A stretch of 64,000 nt of DNA from Pseudomonadota bacterium (GCA_018241225.1 JAFEEG010000044.1:1-64000), one strand, 5' to 3'; positions 23,006-31,848 are shown, counted from the first letter of the stretch. Translations and numbers: made by a program. Notes: generated from the letters alone by a model not told the origin.

Positions 23006-23359
23006 ATGCGTACTTCGATTCGACTTGCAGCCATTGGCCTGCTTGGCAGCTTTGCAGCCTTGGGCGGCGTCAGCGCGCTGGCCCAACAGAACAGCGACGG
23101 CGGAGACTACCGTCCGCTCACCATGAACTCCCCTGAAAAGCCCGAGGTGCAGCAGGGCGCGCTGGCCGCGGCACGCGCGCACGGCGGCGCGGGCTCCGAA
23201 GGCACTGGCAGTTCTACCGTGGCGGCGCCGACTAACCCCAACACCAGCAGCTCCGACGCCGACCAGGGCGCCATGGCTGCGGCACGCGCGCACGGCGGCG
23301 CCGGTTCGGAAGGCATCGGCAGCTCGACCGCGCCCATGCCCACGAAGTCGGGCAGTTGA
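23006..23359 (+). CDS. Small exported protein with two 22-residue internal repeats
   Basis: 117 aa with a clear Sec signal peptide (MRTSIRLAAIGLLGSFAALG, then GVSALAQ, cleaved near residue 27) and a strong GAGAGGAG ribosome-binding site. The mature part is low complexity, with an almost identical unit at residues 50-71 and 87-108: Q-G-A-(L/M)-AAARAHGGAGSEG-(T/I)-GSST. I know no family for it. The repeats combine a helix-prone AAARAH segment and a flexible Gly/Ser tail, and each has one His and one Arg. It directly follows a two-component pair, so envelope-stress or metal/antimicrobial control is possible but not shown. Confidence 0.75.
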   Translation: MRTSIRLAAIGLLGSFAALGGVSALAQQNSDGGDYRPLTMNSPEKPEVQQGALAAARAHGGAGSEGTGSSTVAAPTNPNTSSSDADQGAMAAARAHGGAGSEGIGSSTAPMPTKSGS

Positions 23360-23418
23360 GCCCCCTGAGCCCTGGCCTGGCACCGGGGCGTCTTGAAAAC
23401 GGTTGAAAATATCGCGCC

Positions 23419-23437
23419 TGCCACCAATTTGGTGGCA
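23419..23437. promoter_or_regulatory. 19-bp perfect palindrome in the htpG upstream region
   Basis: TGCCACCAATTTGGTGGCA is a 9+1+9 inverted repeat located 57 bp before the htpG start. It could be a repressor operator, or in RNA a small hairpin in the htpG leader. I do not see a convincing sigma-32 promoter: CTTGAAAACGGTTGAAAATA lies just upstream, but no CCCCAT-type -10 follows at the right distance. It is not the CIRCE element. Confidence 0.45.
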
Positions 23438-23493
23438 CAGCGCGCGGCTTGCCCGAGCTGCGCCGCATTCACACCAGCAGTTTTCAAGAAGAC

Positions 23494-25407
<1,914 letters not shown>

Positions 25408-25430
25408 TCGGCCGCCGGCGGTACTGGAGG

Positions 25431-25452
25431 AGCGGGCTTCGGCCCGCTTTTT
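25431..25452 (+). terminator. Intrinsic terminator of htpG
   Basis: AGCGGGC-TTCG-GCCCGCT followed by TTTT: a perfect 7-bp GC-rich stem with a UUCG-type tetraloop and a T-run, 24 bp after the htpG stop. It is a textbook Rho-independent terminator. The T-run also reaches the stop codon of the convergent thioesterase gene. Confidence 0.92.
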
Positions 25453-25880
25453 CATTGGGGCTGCGCCTTGCGTTCCACCAGCTTGAAGGTGCCGGTGGCC
25501 CGCGCCAGGAGTTCACCGTTTTCGCTGCGCGCCTCGCCGCGCACGAAGCACAGCGAACGGCCGCGCCGCTCGCAGAAGGTGGTGGCGATCACGTCGCCGT
25601 CGCTGGGGGCGACGAAGTGCAGCGTCATGTCCACCGTGACCACGCCGAAGCTCGTGGGCGCATGCGAGCGCGCGGCGCAGGCCAGGGCGCAATCCATCAG
25701 AACGCCCAGCGCGCCGCCGTGCACTTCGCCGCGGCTGTTGCTGTGGGCGCGGTTGCGCGGCATGCGCACGCGGGCGCGGTCGTCGCCGATGGCCTCCCCC
25801 TTCAAGGCAAAGACCTCGACCATGGGCATGGTCAGGCCGAAGAGCTGGTCGGGGGCGTCGTTGAAGTCTGAACTGTCCAT
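25452..25880 (-). CDS. PaaI-type hotdog thioesterase
   Basis: 142 aa. A single hotdog domain has the PaaI signature NRAHSNSRGEVHGGALGVLM, then DCALACAARS, with the Asn, the HGG loop and the Asp on the central helix. TVDMTLHFVAPSDGDVIATT follows. It should hydrolyse an acyl- or aryl-CoA in the cytosol, by analogy clearing dead-end CoA esters. It converges on htpG, meeting its terminator. The next gene upstream on the same strand (25918-26070) begins within 40 bp, so the two may be co-transcribed. Confidence 0.85.
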   Translation of the reverse strand: MDSSDFNDAPDQLFGLTMPMVEVFALKGEAIGDDRARVRMPRNRAHSNSRGEVHGGALGVLMDCALACAARSHAPTSFGVVTVDMTLHFVAPSDGDVIATTFCERRGRSLCFVRGEARSENGELLARATGTFKLVERKAQPQ

Positions 25881-25917
25881 GGGGCCGGCACCTTAGCACG
25901 CAGCCCTTTGCGCCTGC

Positions 25918-26070
25918 CTAGCTGTGGCGCTTGAAGTACTGCACTTCGCGTTCGTGCTTCTCGGCCGCCTCCCGCGAGCCGAAGGTGCCGAGGTTGCGGC
26001 GCTTGCCGGTGCGCGGATCGACCTTGCGCGAGTAGAGGCGGTATTCGCCGGAGGCGAGCTTGCGGATCAT
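25918..26070 (-). CDS. 50-aa basic protein, conserved-looking
   Basis: Reads MIRKLASGEYRLYSRKVDPR, then TGKRRNLGTFGSREAAEKHE and REVQYFKRHS. TAGGAGAG precedes the ATG by about 5 bases, a good ribosome-binding site. The pattern (short beta strands with Tyr-Arg-Leu-Tyr-Ser, then NLGTFGSREAAEKHEREVQY helix) resembles the small arm-type DNA-binding or 'AP2-like' domain found at the N-termini of tyrosine integrases. It also resembles small stand-alone proteins I have seen in Burkholderiales. The function is unknown. Composition is strongly basic. It lies 37 bp upstream of the thioesterase on the same strand. Confidence 0.7.
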   Translation of the reverse strand: MIRKLASGEYRLYSRKVDPRTGKRRNLGTFGSREAAEKHEREVQYFKRHS

Positions 26071-26183
26071 GGAGCTCTCCTATGAAGGCTTGCCGCTTCC
26101 AATCTACGGCCATCACCTGGGGGTCGCGCGTCGGACAAGGTCAACGGCGCGCGTGGTCGTGCGCTGCGCGGCGTCTTGCGCGC

Positions 26184-26666
26184 TCAGGTGCCGCCCATCA
26201 AGTCAGGATGATGCGCGTCAAGCCATTGTTCGGTATGCGCCAGCAAACGAGTGGCTTCATCGATGCGGGATTCGAGTACGGCGCTCGATACCGGGTCGCC
26301 TTCGTAGTCACTGACATTGCGCTGTCGCCGCAACGCGTCCAGCACGATGATCCGGGGCTGGGCCACTGCCATGGTCAGGCCTAGGCTTTGGATGGCGGTC
26401 TGATGGCGGTCTGATGGCGGTCTGATGGCGGTCTGATGGTGGCCCGGTTGGCTGGTCGATGTGCGATAGCCGCTGGCCCACAGGCCCAGCATCGAACACT
26501 GCATGATGCATTTGTAGGCGGCGTCAAAGCAGTTGTCCGGGCTCACCTGCTCGATGCGGGCATCCGCGAGATTGCGCCGCGCAGCCTGCAACAGCTTGGC
26601 GATGCCTGCTGCATCAGGCGTGTGTTCTTGCAGGCGACCGATCGCCAACAAGTTCTGCAAGCTCAT
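26184..26666 (-). CDS. HEPN-domain protein, candidate toxin, carrying an 11-bp tandem repeat array
   Basis: 160 aa with a good GGGAGAGG ribosome-binding site before the ATG at 26666. The fold is helical: an N-terminal helix (MSLQNLLAIGRLQEH), then ARRNLADARIEQVSPDNCFD and AAYKCIMQ, and C-terminal LDALRRQRNVSDYEGDPVSS. The R-x4-Y element in RNVSDY is at the place of the HEPN R-x4-6-H motif in SAV_6107-like members. Between SQPG and QSLGLTM the protein has HHQTAIRPPSDRHQTAI, encoded by four perfect 11-bp repeats, so HQTAI occurs twice. Its start lies inside the end of the upstream nucleotidyltransferase gene (53-bp overlap), as in MNT-HEPN toxin-antitoxin pairs. Confidence 0.75.
   Translation of the reverse strand: MSLQNLLAIGRLQEHTPDAAGIAKLLQAARRNLADARIEQVSPDNCFDAAYKCIMQCSMLGLWASGYRTSTSQPGHHQTAIRPPSDRHQTAIQSLGLTMAVAQPRIIVLDALRRQRNVSDYEGDPVSSAVLESRIDEATRLLAHTEQWLDAHHPDLMGGT
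26391..26434. repeat. Four perfect 11-bp tandem repeats inside the HEPN gene
   Basis: GATGGCGGTCT is repeated exactly four times (26391-26401, 26402-26412, 26413-26423, 26424-26434), followed by a partial GATGG. Because 11 is not a multiple of three, three units (33 bp, 11 codons) restore frame but gain or loss of one or two units shifts it. At four copies the HEPN frame is open. At one copy it would also be open and would match the simpler expected protein. Confidence 0.95.
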
Positions 26667-27243
26667 GTTCCTCTCCCTTCACGAATAGTTTTGGTTGGGC
26701 CAGCACGTTGCGTGCAAAGGCATCGCCGCGTCGCACGCGGTCGGCAAACTCCTCGGGCGTGTAGAGCACCGGATTGACTTCGCGGCCTAGCGCTGCATGC
26801 AGCGGAAAGAGCGCTTGCGCCAGTTCGCCAAAGCTCACCGTTCCAAGAACCAGGACGTCGATATCGCTGGCCGCCGACGGTGTGCCGCGCGCCATGGAGC
26901 CAAAGAGAAGGCAGAGACGGATTTGCGAATCCAGTGGTGCCAGCGCCTCGCGTAGGGCTGGCACCGCGCCGTATGTCTTGCGAAAAAGAGAGGCCAGTTC
27001 GGCGAACAGTGGGTGGGCCGGCTGGGCTTGATAGAGGACTTGGTTGCCCTGCTCCGTACGCACCAGCAAGCCGGCCTGGCTCAGCTTTTCAAGTTCGCGC
27101 GCAAGCGTGCCGGCATGTGTGCCGGTGCGCCGCGCCAATTCGCGCAGATGAAAAGCAGCTTGTGGCTCTAGCAACAGCACAGCCAGCACCCGTTGCCGAC
27201 TGCCGGGAAACAGCAGATCCATCAATGATGTGGTGTTGCTCAT
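26614..27243 (-). CDS. Winged-helix protein fused to an MNT-type nucleotidyltransferase, candidate antitoxin
   Basis: 209 aa. Residues about 8-75 form a winged helix (QRVLAVLLLEPQAAFHLREL, then ARRTGTHAGTLARELEKLSQ). Residues about 105-190 form a polymerase-beta-type nucleotidyltransferase with the G-S-x10-D-x-D motif in LLFGSMARGTPSAASDIDVL. In type VII toxin-antitoxin pairs the MNT enzyme neutralises the HEPN toxin by nucleotide transfer. The fused DNA-binding domain would add transcriptional autoregulation. The downstream HEPN gene starts within its last 53 bp. A palindrome at 27259-27269 lies 16 bp before its ATG. It could also act as a stand-alone transcription-linked nucleotidyltransferase. 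Confidence 0.8.
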   Translation of the reverse strand: MSNTTSLMDLLFPGSRQRVLAVLLLEPQAAFHLRELARRTGTHAGTLARELEKLSQAGLLVRTEQGNQVLYQAQPAHPLFAELASLFRKTYGAVPALREALAPLDSQIRLCLLFGSMARGTPSAASDIDVLVLGTVSFGELAQALFPLHAALGREVNPVLYTPEEFADRVRRGDAFARNVLAQPKLFVKGEEHELAELVGDRSPARTHA

Positions 27244-27258
27244 TAGGCGACGATTGTT

Positions 27259-27269
27259 GCCTTAAAGGC
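27259..27269. promoter_or_regulatory. Small palindrome upstream of the nucleotidyltransferase-HEPN pair
   Basis: GCCTT-A-AAGGC, an 11-bp odd palindrome 16 bp upstream of the winged-helix/nucleotidyltransferase start. AGGCGAC is also present twice, at 27245-27251 and 27266-27272. It is a candidate autoregulatory operator for the winged helix of that protein. Confidence 0.35.
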
Positions 27270-27300
27270 GACAGATGGCAAGTCGGCTTGCCAGCGCTGG

Positions 27301-28329
27301 CTAGCAGTACAAAGGCTCTTCCGCCATCGCCTCGCACTGGTCCTGCAACATCTGGATCTGCCCCTTCCAGTAGTCGCTGGAGCCGAACCACGGGAAGTTG
27401 ATCGGAAAGATCGGGTCTTGCCAGCGACGCGCCAGCCAGGCGCTGTAGTGAATGAGGCGCAGGGTTCGCAGGGGTTCGATCAGCGCCAGTTCGCGCCGGT
27501 CGAAGCTGCGGAATTGCTCGTAGCCCTCGAGCAGGCCCGAGAGCTGCCCGGTGCGCTGCGCCCGGTCGCCCGAGAGCAGCATCCACAGGTCCTGCACCGC
27601 AAAGCCGGTGCGCGCGTCGTCCAGGTCGACGAAGTGCGGGCCGCCGTCGGGCCGGTCGGTGGGCGTCCAGAGGATGTTGCCGGGGTGGCAGTCGCCGTGC
27701 AGGCGCAGTTGGCGCAACTCGCCGATCTTGTCTGCATCACCGCCGAGCGCGGTGGCGGCGATCATCTCCAGCGCTTCGGTGCAGGCGACTTCCCAGTCGC
27801 GCTGCACGTCCAGCGGAATCTTGTCGTTGCGCAGCAGCCAGTCGCGCGAGGCGATGCCGAAGCTCTGCAGGTCGAGCGCGGGGCGCTCCTTGAAGGGTTT
27901 CGCGGCGCCCACCGTGTGGATGCGTGCGAGAAAACGGCCGATCCACTCCAGTACTTCGAAGTCGTCCAGCTCGGGCGCGCGGCCGCCGCGGTAGGGGCTC
28001 ACGCTGAATTCGAAGCCGGCATGCCGATGCAGGGTGGCGTCGTTCAGTTCCAGCGGTGCGACTGCCGGCACCTCGCCTTGCACCAGCTCGCGGGAGAAGG
28101 CGTGTTCTTCCAGGATCTGTTCCGTGCTCCAGCGGCCGGGCCGGTAGAACTTGGCCACCACCACCTGCCGGTCTTCCAGGTGGACCTGGTAGACGCGGTT
28201 CTCGTAGGAGCTCAGGGCCTGCAGCCTGCCGTCGCCGTGCAGGCCGAGCGTGGCCAGCGCGTCCAGTACCACGTCGGGCGTGAGCGATTCGTAAGGATGG
28301 TGCGCCATGGCGGCGCCGGGAGTGGTCAT
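27301..28329 (-). CDS. srkA: SrkA/RdoA-like stress-response Ser/Thr kinase
   Basis: 342 aa from MTTPGAAMAHH (28329); a second ATG at 28308 (MAHHPYESL) is equally credible. It matches the YihE/RdoA/SrkA subgroup of the aminoglycoside-phosphotransferase fold: N-terminal LSSYENRVYQVHLEDRQVVV, then the catalytic loop LRLHGDCHPGNILW (base Asp, Mg-binding Asn) and the metal-binding HFVDLDDARTGFAVQD. The end, FPWFGSSDYWKGQIQMLQDQ, is characteristic of SrkA. In E. coli this kinase counters stress-induced death downstream of Cpx. Short gaps separate it from the TA-like pair and the DUF2855 gene, both on the same strand. Confidence 0.88.
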   Translation of the reverse strand: MTTPGAAMAHHPYESLTPDVVLDALATLGLHGDGRLQALSSYENRVYQVHLEDRQVVVAKFYRPGRWSTEQILEEHAFSRELVQGEVPAVAPLELNDATLHRHAGFEFSVSPYRGGRAPELDDFEVLEWIGRFLARIHTVGAAKPFKERPALDLQSFGIASRDWLLRNDKIPLDVQRDWEVACTEALEMIAATALGGDADKIGELRQLRLHGDCHPGNILWTPTDRPDGGPHFVDLDDARTGFAVQDLWMLLSGDRAQRTGQLSGLLEGYEQFRSFDRRELALIEPLRTLRLIHYSAWLARRWQDPIFPINFPWFGSSDYWKGQIQMLQDQCEAMAEEPLYC

Positions 28330-28360
28330 GGCGCGATTGTCGCCCGCGCCATGCGGGTGC

Positions 28361-29464
28361 TCAGCGTGTCGGCGGCTCGATGAGCGACAGGATGTGTCCG
28401 GTGCGCGGGTCGCCGCGTCCGGCCAGCACTTCCTGATAGACCGCCTGGACGGCAGCGGCACCGCGCTGCCGCTGCACCTGCAGCCATGGCGCGTCGCCGC
28501 CGCCGGCCCTGGCGGTGATGCTGCGCCAGGCCGCCAGCAGGCGTTCGTTGAAACCGGCGGCGCCCCAGTCCTCGTGCCGCTTCTTGATCTGGGACGGGGC
28601 GAAGAAGAAGACCGGCCGCGGGCCGGGGAGGTCCTTGGCGCTGCCGCGCGCATCCACGTGCGTGCTGCCAATGGCCATCGAGTAGCGCAGGCCCCCCAAG
28701 TGGGTATGGATGCTGCGGCGTACCGCCGCATTGCCTGAAAAGTCGACGTACACCCCGGCGGTGTCGGGCGCCAATTGCGTCACCTCGTCATAGGTGAGCA
28801 CGCGCGCGTAGCAGCCCAGGCTTTCGCAAAACGCCTTGTTGGCTGCCGAGGTCAGGCCCACGGCCTGGATCCCCGGCCGCTGGGAGAGCTGGAAGGCGGT
28901 CCCATAGGCCGTCTTGCTCGACGCGCTGGACAAGAGCACCGTGTCGGCGCCGAAGAAGTCGTTGTCCGCCAGAAAGTCGTCGATGAGCCAGGAGGTGATG
29001 AACAAGGGCCGCAGCAGCGCCTGGATGTCCTCGCTGTCGGGCGTGTACAGCGCGTCGGCGGCGCAGCGGAAGTACCCGTTGTAGACCGGTGGGAGCGCGG
29101 CGCGGTGCGCTGCGCCGTCCACCAGTATGTCGGGCCGCAGGCGGGTCGGCTGCAGCACGGCCTGGTCGGCCAGCGGCCAGTAGCCGTACAGCCGCTCACC
29201 CACTGCCACGCCCGGGTGGGCGGACTGCACCACCGCGCCGAATCCCCACACCGGCACGATGCCCCAGCCTTCCTCGCCGCTGGGAAAAAAGCCCCAGTAG
29301 CTCATGTCGTCGCCGAAGGCGGCATAGGTGATGTTGTTGGTGGTGAGGGCGAAGCTCTCGATCCGCACGCGGATCTGGTTGGCCGCCAGCGGCGCGTCGT
29401 CGCGATGCTCGATGCGCGTGGTGCCCAGTGCGTCCTTGCGGGTCAGCAGGGTGGTGGTGCTCAT
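28361..29464 (-). CDS. DUF2855 family protein, MDR-like fold
   Basis: 367 aa from the ATG at 29464, preceded by AAGGAG. The start (MSTTTLLTRKDALGTTRIEH, then IRVRIESFALTTNNITYAAF) and SYWGFFPSGEEGWGIVPVWG are those of the DUF2855 family. It resembles a medium-chain dehydrogenase/reductase: GERLYGYWPLAD, and a Rossmann-like segment VLLSSASSKTAYGTAFQLSQ. The family's substrate is unknown to me; zinc-ligand positions typical of alcohol dehydrogenases are not evident. It is transcribed alone or with srkA, 31 bp downstream. No further functional clue from neighbours. Confidence 0.8.
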   Translation of the reverse strand: MSTTTLLTRKDALGTTRIEHRDDAPLAANQIRVRIESFALTTNNITYAAFGDDMSYWGFFPSGEEGWGIVPVWGFGAVVQSAHPGVAVGERLYGYWPLADQAVLQPTRLRPDILVDGAAHRAALPPVYNGYFRCAADALYTPDSEDIQALLRPLFITSWLIDDFLADNDFFGADTVLLSSASSKTAYGTAFQLSQRPGIQAVGLTSAANKAFCESLGCYARVLTYDEVTQLAPDTAGVYVDFSGNAAVRRSIHTHLGGLRYSMAIGSTHVDARGSAKDLPGPRPVFFFAPSQIKKRHEDWGAAGFNERLLAAWRSITARAGGGDAPWLQVQRQRGAAAVQAVYQEVLAGRGDPRTGHILSLIEPPTR

Positions 29465-29585
29465 GAAAAAAGCTCCTTCGCAATAGCCGGTGGATGGCTT
29501 GCGAAAGGAGCTTAGCGCGGCGTCGTGCGCCTGTGGATGACGCCTGCGTGTCCGGCGTCGCCTGCGCGACGCGGTCACTATCGAA

Positions 29586-29942
29586 TCAGACGAAGGCCAC
29601 CACCAGGGCCATTGCGATGGCCGCAGGCAGCGCCTGCACGAACAGGATCTTGCGCGCGGCCGTGGCTGCGCCGTATGCGCCGGCCACGATCACGCAGGCC
29701 AGGAAGAAGATCATGAACGTGCGGTTCTGAGTGGCCAGCCCCCAGAAGAGGCCGGCCGCCAGGAAGCCGTTGTACAGCCCCTGGTTGGCGGCCAGCACCT
29801 TGGTGGCATCGGCCAGTTCCTGCGTCTGGCCGAAGGCCTTCAGTCCCGCGGGCTTGTTCCACAGGAACATTTCCAGCACCAGGATGTAGACGTGTAGCGC
29901 AGCGACCAGGAAGACCGCGATGTGGGCGACAAGCTGGGCCAT
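29586..29942 (-). CDS. DUF1304 family small membrane protein
   Basis: 118 aa with four hydrophobic helices. It starts MAQLVAHIAVFLVAALHVYI and contains LVLEMFLWNKPAGLKAFGQT, both typical of DUF1304, and then NQGLYNGFLAAGLFWGL. An inner-membrane location is clear; the function is unknown. It follows ohr by only 19 bp on the same strand, so it probably belongs to the OhrR-controlled peroxide-response unit. No strong Shine-Dalgarno is visible, consistent with translational coupling to ohr. Confidence 0.82.
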   Translation of the reverse strand: MAQLVAHIAVFLVAALHVYILVLEMFLWNKPAGLKAFGQTQELADATKVLAANQGLYNGFLAAGLFWGLATQNRTFMIFFLACVIVAGAYGAATAARKILFVQALPAAIAMALVVAFV

Positions 29943-29961
29943 GGTGCCGGGCGCCGGTTGG

Positions 29962-30390
29962 TCAGGCGATGACCAGGTCGACGTCGATGTTGCCGCGCGT
30001 GGCGTTGGAGTAGGGGCACACCGCGTGGGCCGCATCCACCAGCTTCTTCTTCGCGTCGGCGTCCAGGCCGGGCAGCGAGATCGCCAGCTTGACCGCGATG
30101 CCGTAGGCCGCGCCGCCGTTCGTCGGGCCGAGCGAAACGTTGGCGTCGACGGCCACGTCGTCGGGCACCTTCACGCCGACCTTGCCTGCCACGGCCTTCA
30201 TCGCGCCGATGAAGCAGGCGGAATAGCCCACCGCGAACAGCTGTTCGGGGTTCGTGCCTGCCTTGCCAGAGCCGGGCGGGTTCAGCTTGACGTCGAGCGC
30301 GCCATCGCTGGACTTGCCCGCGCCGCCATCGCGCCCGCCGGTGGTGTGGGACTGGGCGGTGTAGAGAACCTTGTCAAGTTGGGTGGTCAT
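29962..30390 (-). CDS. ohr: Organic hydroperoxide resistance peroxidase Ohr
   Basis: 142 aa. An OsmC/Ohr fold with both redox cysteines: Cys59 in QLFAVGYSACFIGAM and Cys125 in AHAVCPYSNATRGN. Ohr reduces organic and fatty-acid hydroperoxides using lipoylated protein as electron donor. It starts with MTTQLDKVLYTAQSHTTGGR, preceded by AGGAAG. It lies downstream of ohrR on the same strand (65 bp gap), so its induction by peroxides is the expected control. Confidence 0.95.
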   Translation of the reverse strand: MTTQLDKVLYTAQSHTTGGRDGGAGKSSDGALDVKLNPPGSGKAGTNPEQLFAVGYSACFIGAMKAVAGKVGVKVPDDVAVDANVSLGPTNGGAAYGIAVKLAISLPGLDADAKKKLVDAAHAVCPYSNATRGNIDVDLVIA

Positions 30391-30455
30391 GAGACTTCCT
30401 TTGGGTTGAGGTAGAAGGGTTGCAGGGAGGGGAAAACCGGAATGGAATGGGTCAG

Positions 30456-30920
30456 TCAGGCCGACTGGATGCGGTCGCGCAACTGCTGCACCTGCTGGGT
30501 GAGTGCCACGAGCTCGTTGGGCGAGCACTGGCTGGCGTTGAGCAGGCAGGCCGGCACCTTGGCGGCGCGGGCCTTGAGCCGGCGCCCGGTGGTGGTGAGG
30601 TGGATGTGGACCCGGCGCTCGTCCTGCACGTCGCGGATGCGGGTGACGTAGCCGGAAGCTTCGAGCCGCTTGAGCAGCGGCGTGAGCGTGCCCGAGTCGA
30701 GCGACAGGCGCTGGCCCAGCTCGGACACCATGAGCCCGTCTTGCTCCCAGAGCACGAGCATGACAAGGTATTGGGGGTAGGTGAGCTCGAGCTGGTCGAG
30801 CAGCGGCTTGTACAGCCGCGTCATGGCCAGGGAGGCCGAATAGATGGCAAAGCACAGCTGGTTGTCCAGCCGCAGCATCTGCTCGGCGTTGACTGTTGGC
30901 GTGGACCTGGTGCTTGGCAT
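30456..30920 (-). CDS. ohrR: MarR-family organic peroxide sensor OhrR
   Basis: 154 aa. A MarR-type winged helix with the sensing cysteine Cys23 in LRLDNQLCFAIYSAS, the OhrR signature. LTYPQYLVMLVLWEQDGLMV and SLDSGTLTPLLKRLEASGYV follow, with the wing in RDVQDERRVHIHLTTTGR. Oxidation of the N-terminal Cys releases the dimer from DNA and derepresses ohr. An AT-rich near-palindrome at 30934-30954, just upstream of its own start, is the probable operator. Confidence 0.93.
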   Translation of the reverse strand: MPSTRSTPTVNAEQMLRLDNQLCFAIYSASLAMTRLYKPLLDQLELTYPQYLVMLVLWEQDGLMVSELGQRLSLDSGTLTPLLKRLEASGYVTRIRDVQDERRVHIHLTTTGRRLKARAAKVPACLLNASQCSPNELVALTQQVQQLRDRIQSA

Positions 30921-30933
30921 GAGGCGAAGTATG

Positions 30934-30954
30934 GCGCGAAATTAAATTGCGCGC
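30934..30954. promoter_or_regulatory. Candidate OhrR operator
   Basis: GCGCGAAATT-A-AATTGCGCGC: two 10-bp arms with a single mismatch around one base, with an AAATTAAATT core like known OhrR boxes. It lies 13 bp upstream of the ohrR start, where it would overlap the promoter and give autoregulation plus control of the downstream ohr-DUF1304 genes. Confidence 0.6.
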
Positions 30955-31019
30955 AAAGTATTTGTGTAAGCAAACCCTGCGCTAGGCAGGGTTTGAAAGG
31001 ATGGCGCTGACGCGCCGGT

Positions 31020-31838
31020 TCAGCGGCCGGTAAAGCGGGCGGGGCGCTTCTCGATGAAGGCACGCACGCCCTCGGCTGCGTCTTCGCTGGCAGCCAGCCG
31101 CTGCTGCACCGGAATGAAGTCAGCCACGGCAGCGGCCTGGCCCAGTTCGATGGCCTTGAGCACATTCAGCCGCGTGGCCACCACGGCGGCAGGCGCCTGC
31201 GCCGCGATGCGGCGCGCAATGCCCACGGCCGTGTCGAGAACCTGCGCCGCCGGCACCACCTTCTGCACGAAGTTGCAGCGATAGGCCTCGGCGCTGTCGA
31301 ATTCGTCTGCCGTCAGCAGGTGAAGCATGGCGTTGCCCACGCCGGCCCGCTCGGGCATGCGCAGCGTGGCGCCGCCCGTGGGCAGGATGCAGCGCTGCAC
31401 TTCCATCTGCGAGAAACGGCAGTCGTCGGCGGCAACGACGATGTCGGCGCCAAGCATCAGCTCGATGCCCACCGTGAAGCAGATGCCCTTGACCGCCACC
31501 ACCATCGGCTTGGTGCGGCGTCGGTAGCCCGGCAGGCCGAAGTCGTGCGGCTCCACCAGGCCCGGCGGCGTGAGCTTTTCGCCGCGCTGCAGGTATTCGA
31601 CCACTGCGGGCAGATCGAGCCCGGCGGTAAAGTGCTCGCCGTAGGCATGCAGCACGCCCACGCGCAGTTGCGGCTCGTCGTCCAGCCGGGTGTAGGCCTC
31701 GGCCAGCTCGCGGAACATGCGCGGCGTCCAGCCGTTGCGCTTGGCCGGACGGTTGATGCCGATCAGCAGGATGTGTTCATCGAGCACTTCGCAGCTGATG
31801 CAGCCTTCGGGTGGCGGGGTGACGGGCGTGGGCGTCAT
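31020..31838 (-). CDS. Enoyl-CoA hydratase/isomerase family (crotonase)
   Basis: 272 aa. Crotonase fold with the oxyanion-hole segments GEHFTAGLDLPAVVE and VAVKGICFTVGIELMLGADI, then VAADDCRFSQMEVQRCILPT. The usual catalytic Glu pair is not obvious: the second oxyanion region reads CFTVGIELML rather than C-x-G-GGxEL, and the later motif is GGATLRMPERAG. The exact reaction (hydration, isomerisation or hydrolysis) is therefore uncertain. It lies 10 bp downstream of the 3-hydroxyacyl-CoA dehydrogenase, forming a two-gene fatty-acyl or aromatic-acid degradation unit. Confidence 0.85.
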   Translation of the reverse strand: MTPTPVTPPPEGCISCEVLDEHILLIGINRPAKRNGWTPRMFRELAEAYTRLDDEPQLRVGVLHAYGEHFTAGLDLPAVVEYLQRGEKLTPPGLVEPHDFGLPGYRRRTKPMVVAVKGICFTVGIELMLGADIVVAADDCRFSQMEVQRCILPTGGATLRMPERAGVGNAMLHLLTADEFDSAEAYRCNFVQKVVPAAQVLDTAVGIARRIAAQAPAAVVATRLNVLKAIELGQAAAVADFIPVQQRLAASEDAAEGVRAFIEKRPARFTGR

Positions 31839-31848
31839 GTAGGCGGGC

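Noticed and set aside
26391..26434. CRISPR-like array
   Set aside because: The four units are contiguous 11-bp repeats without spacers, inside a coding frame, and there are no cas genes in the window.
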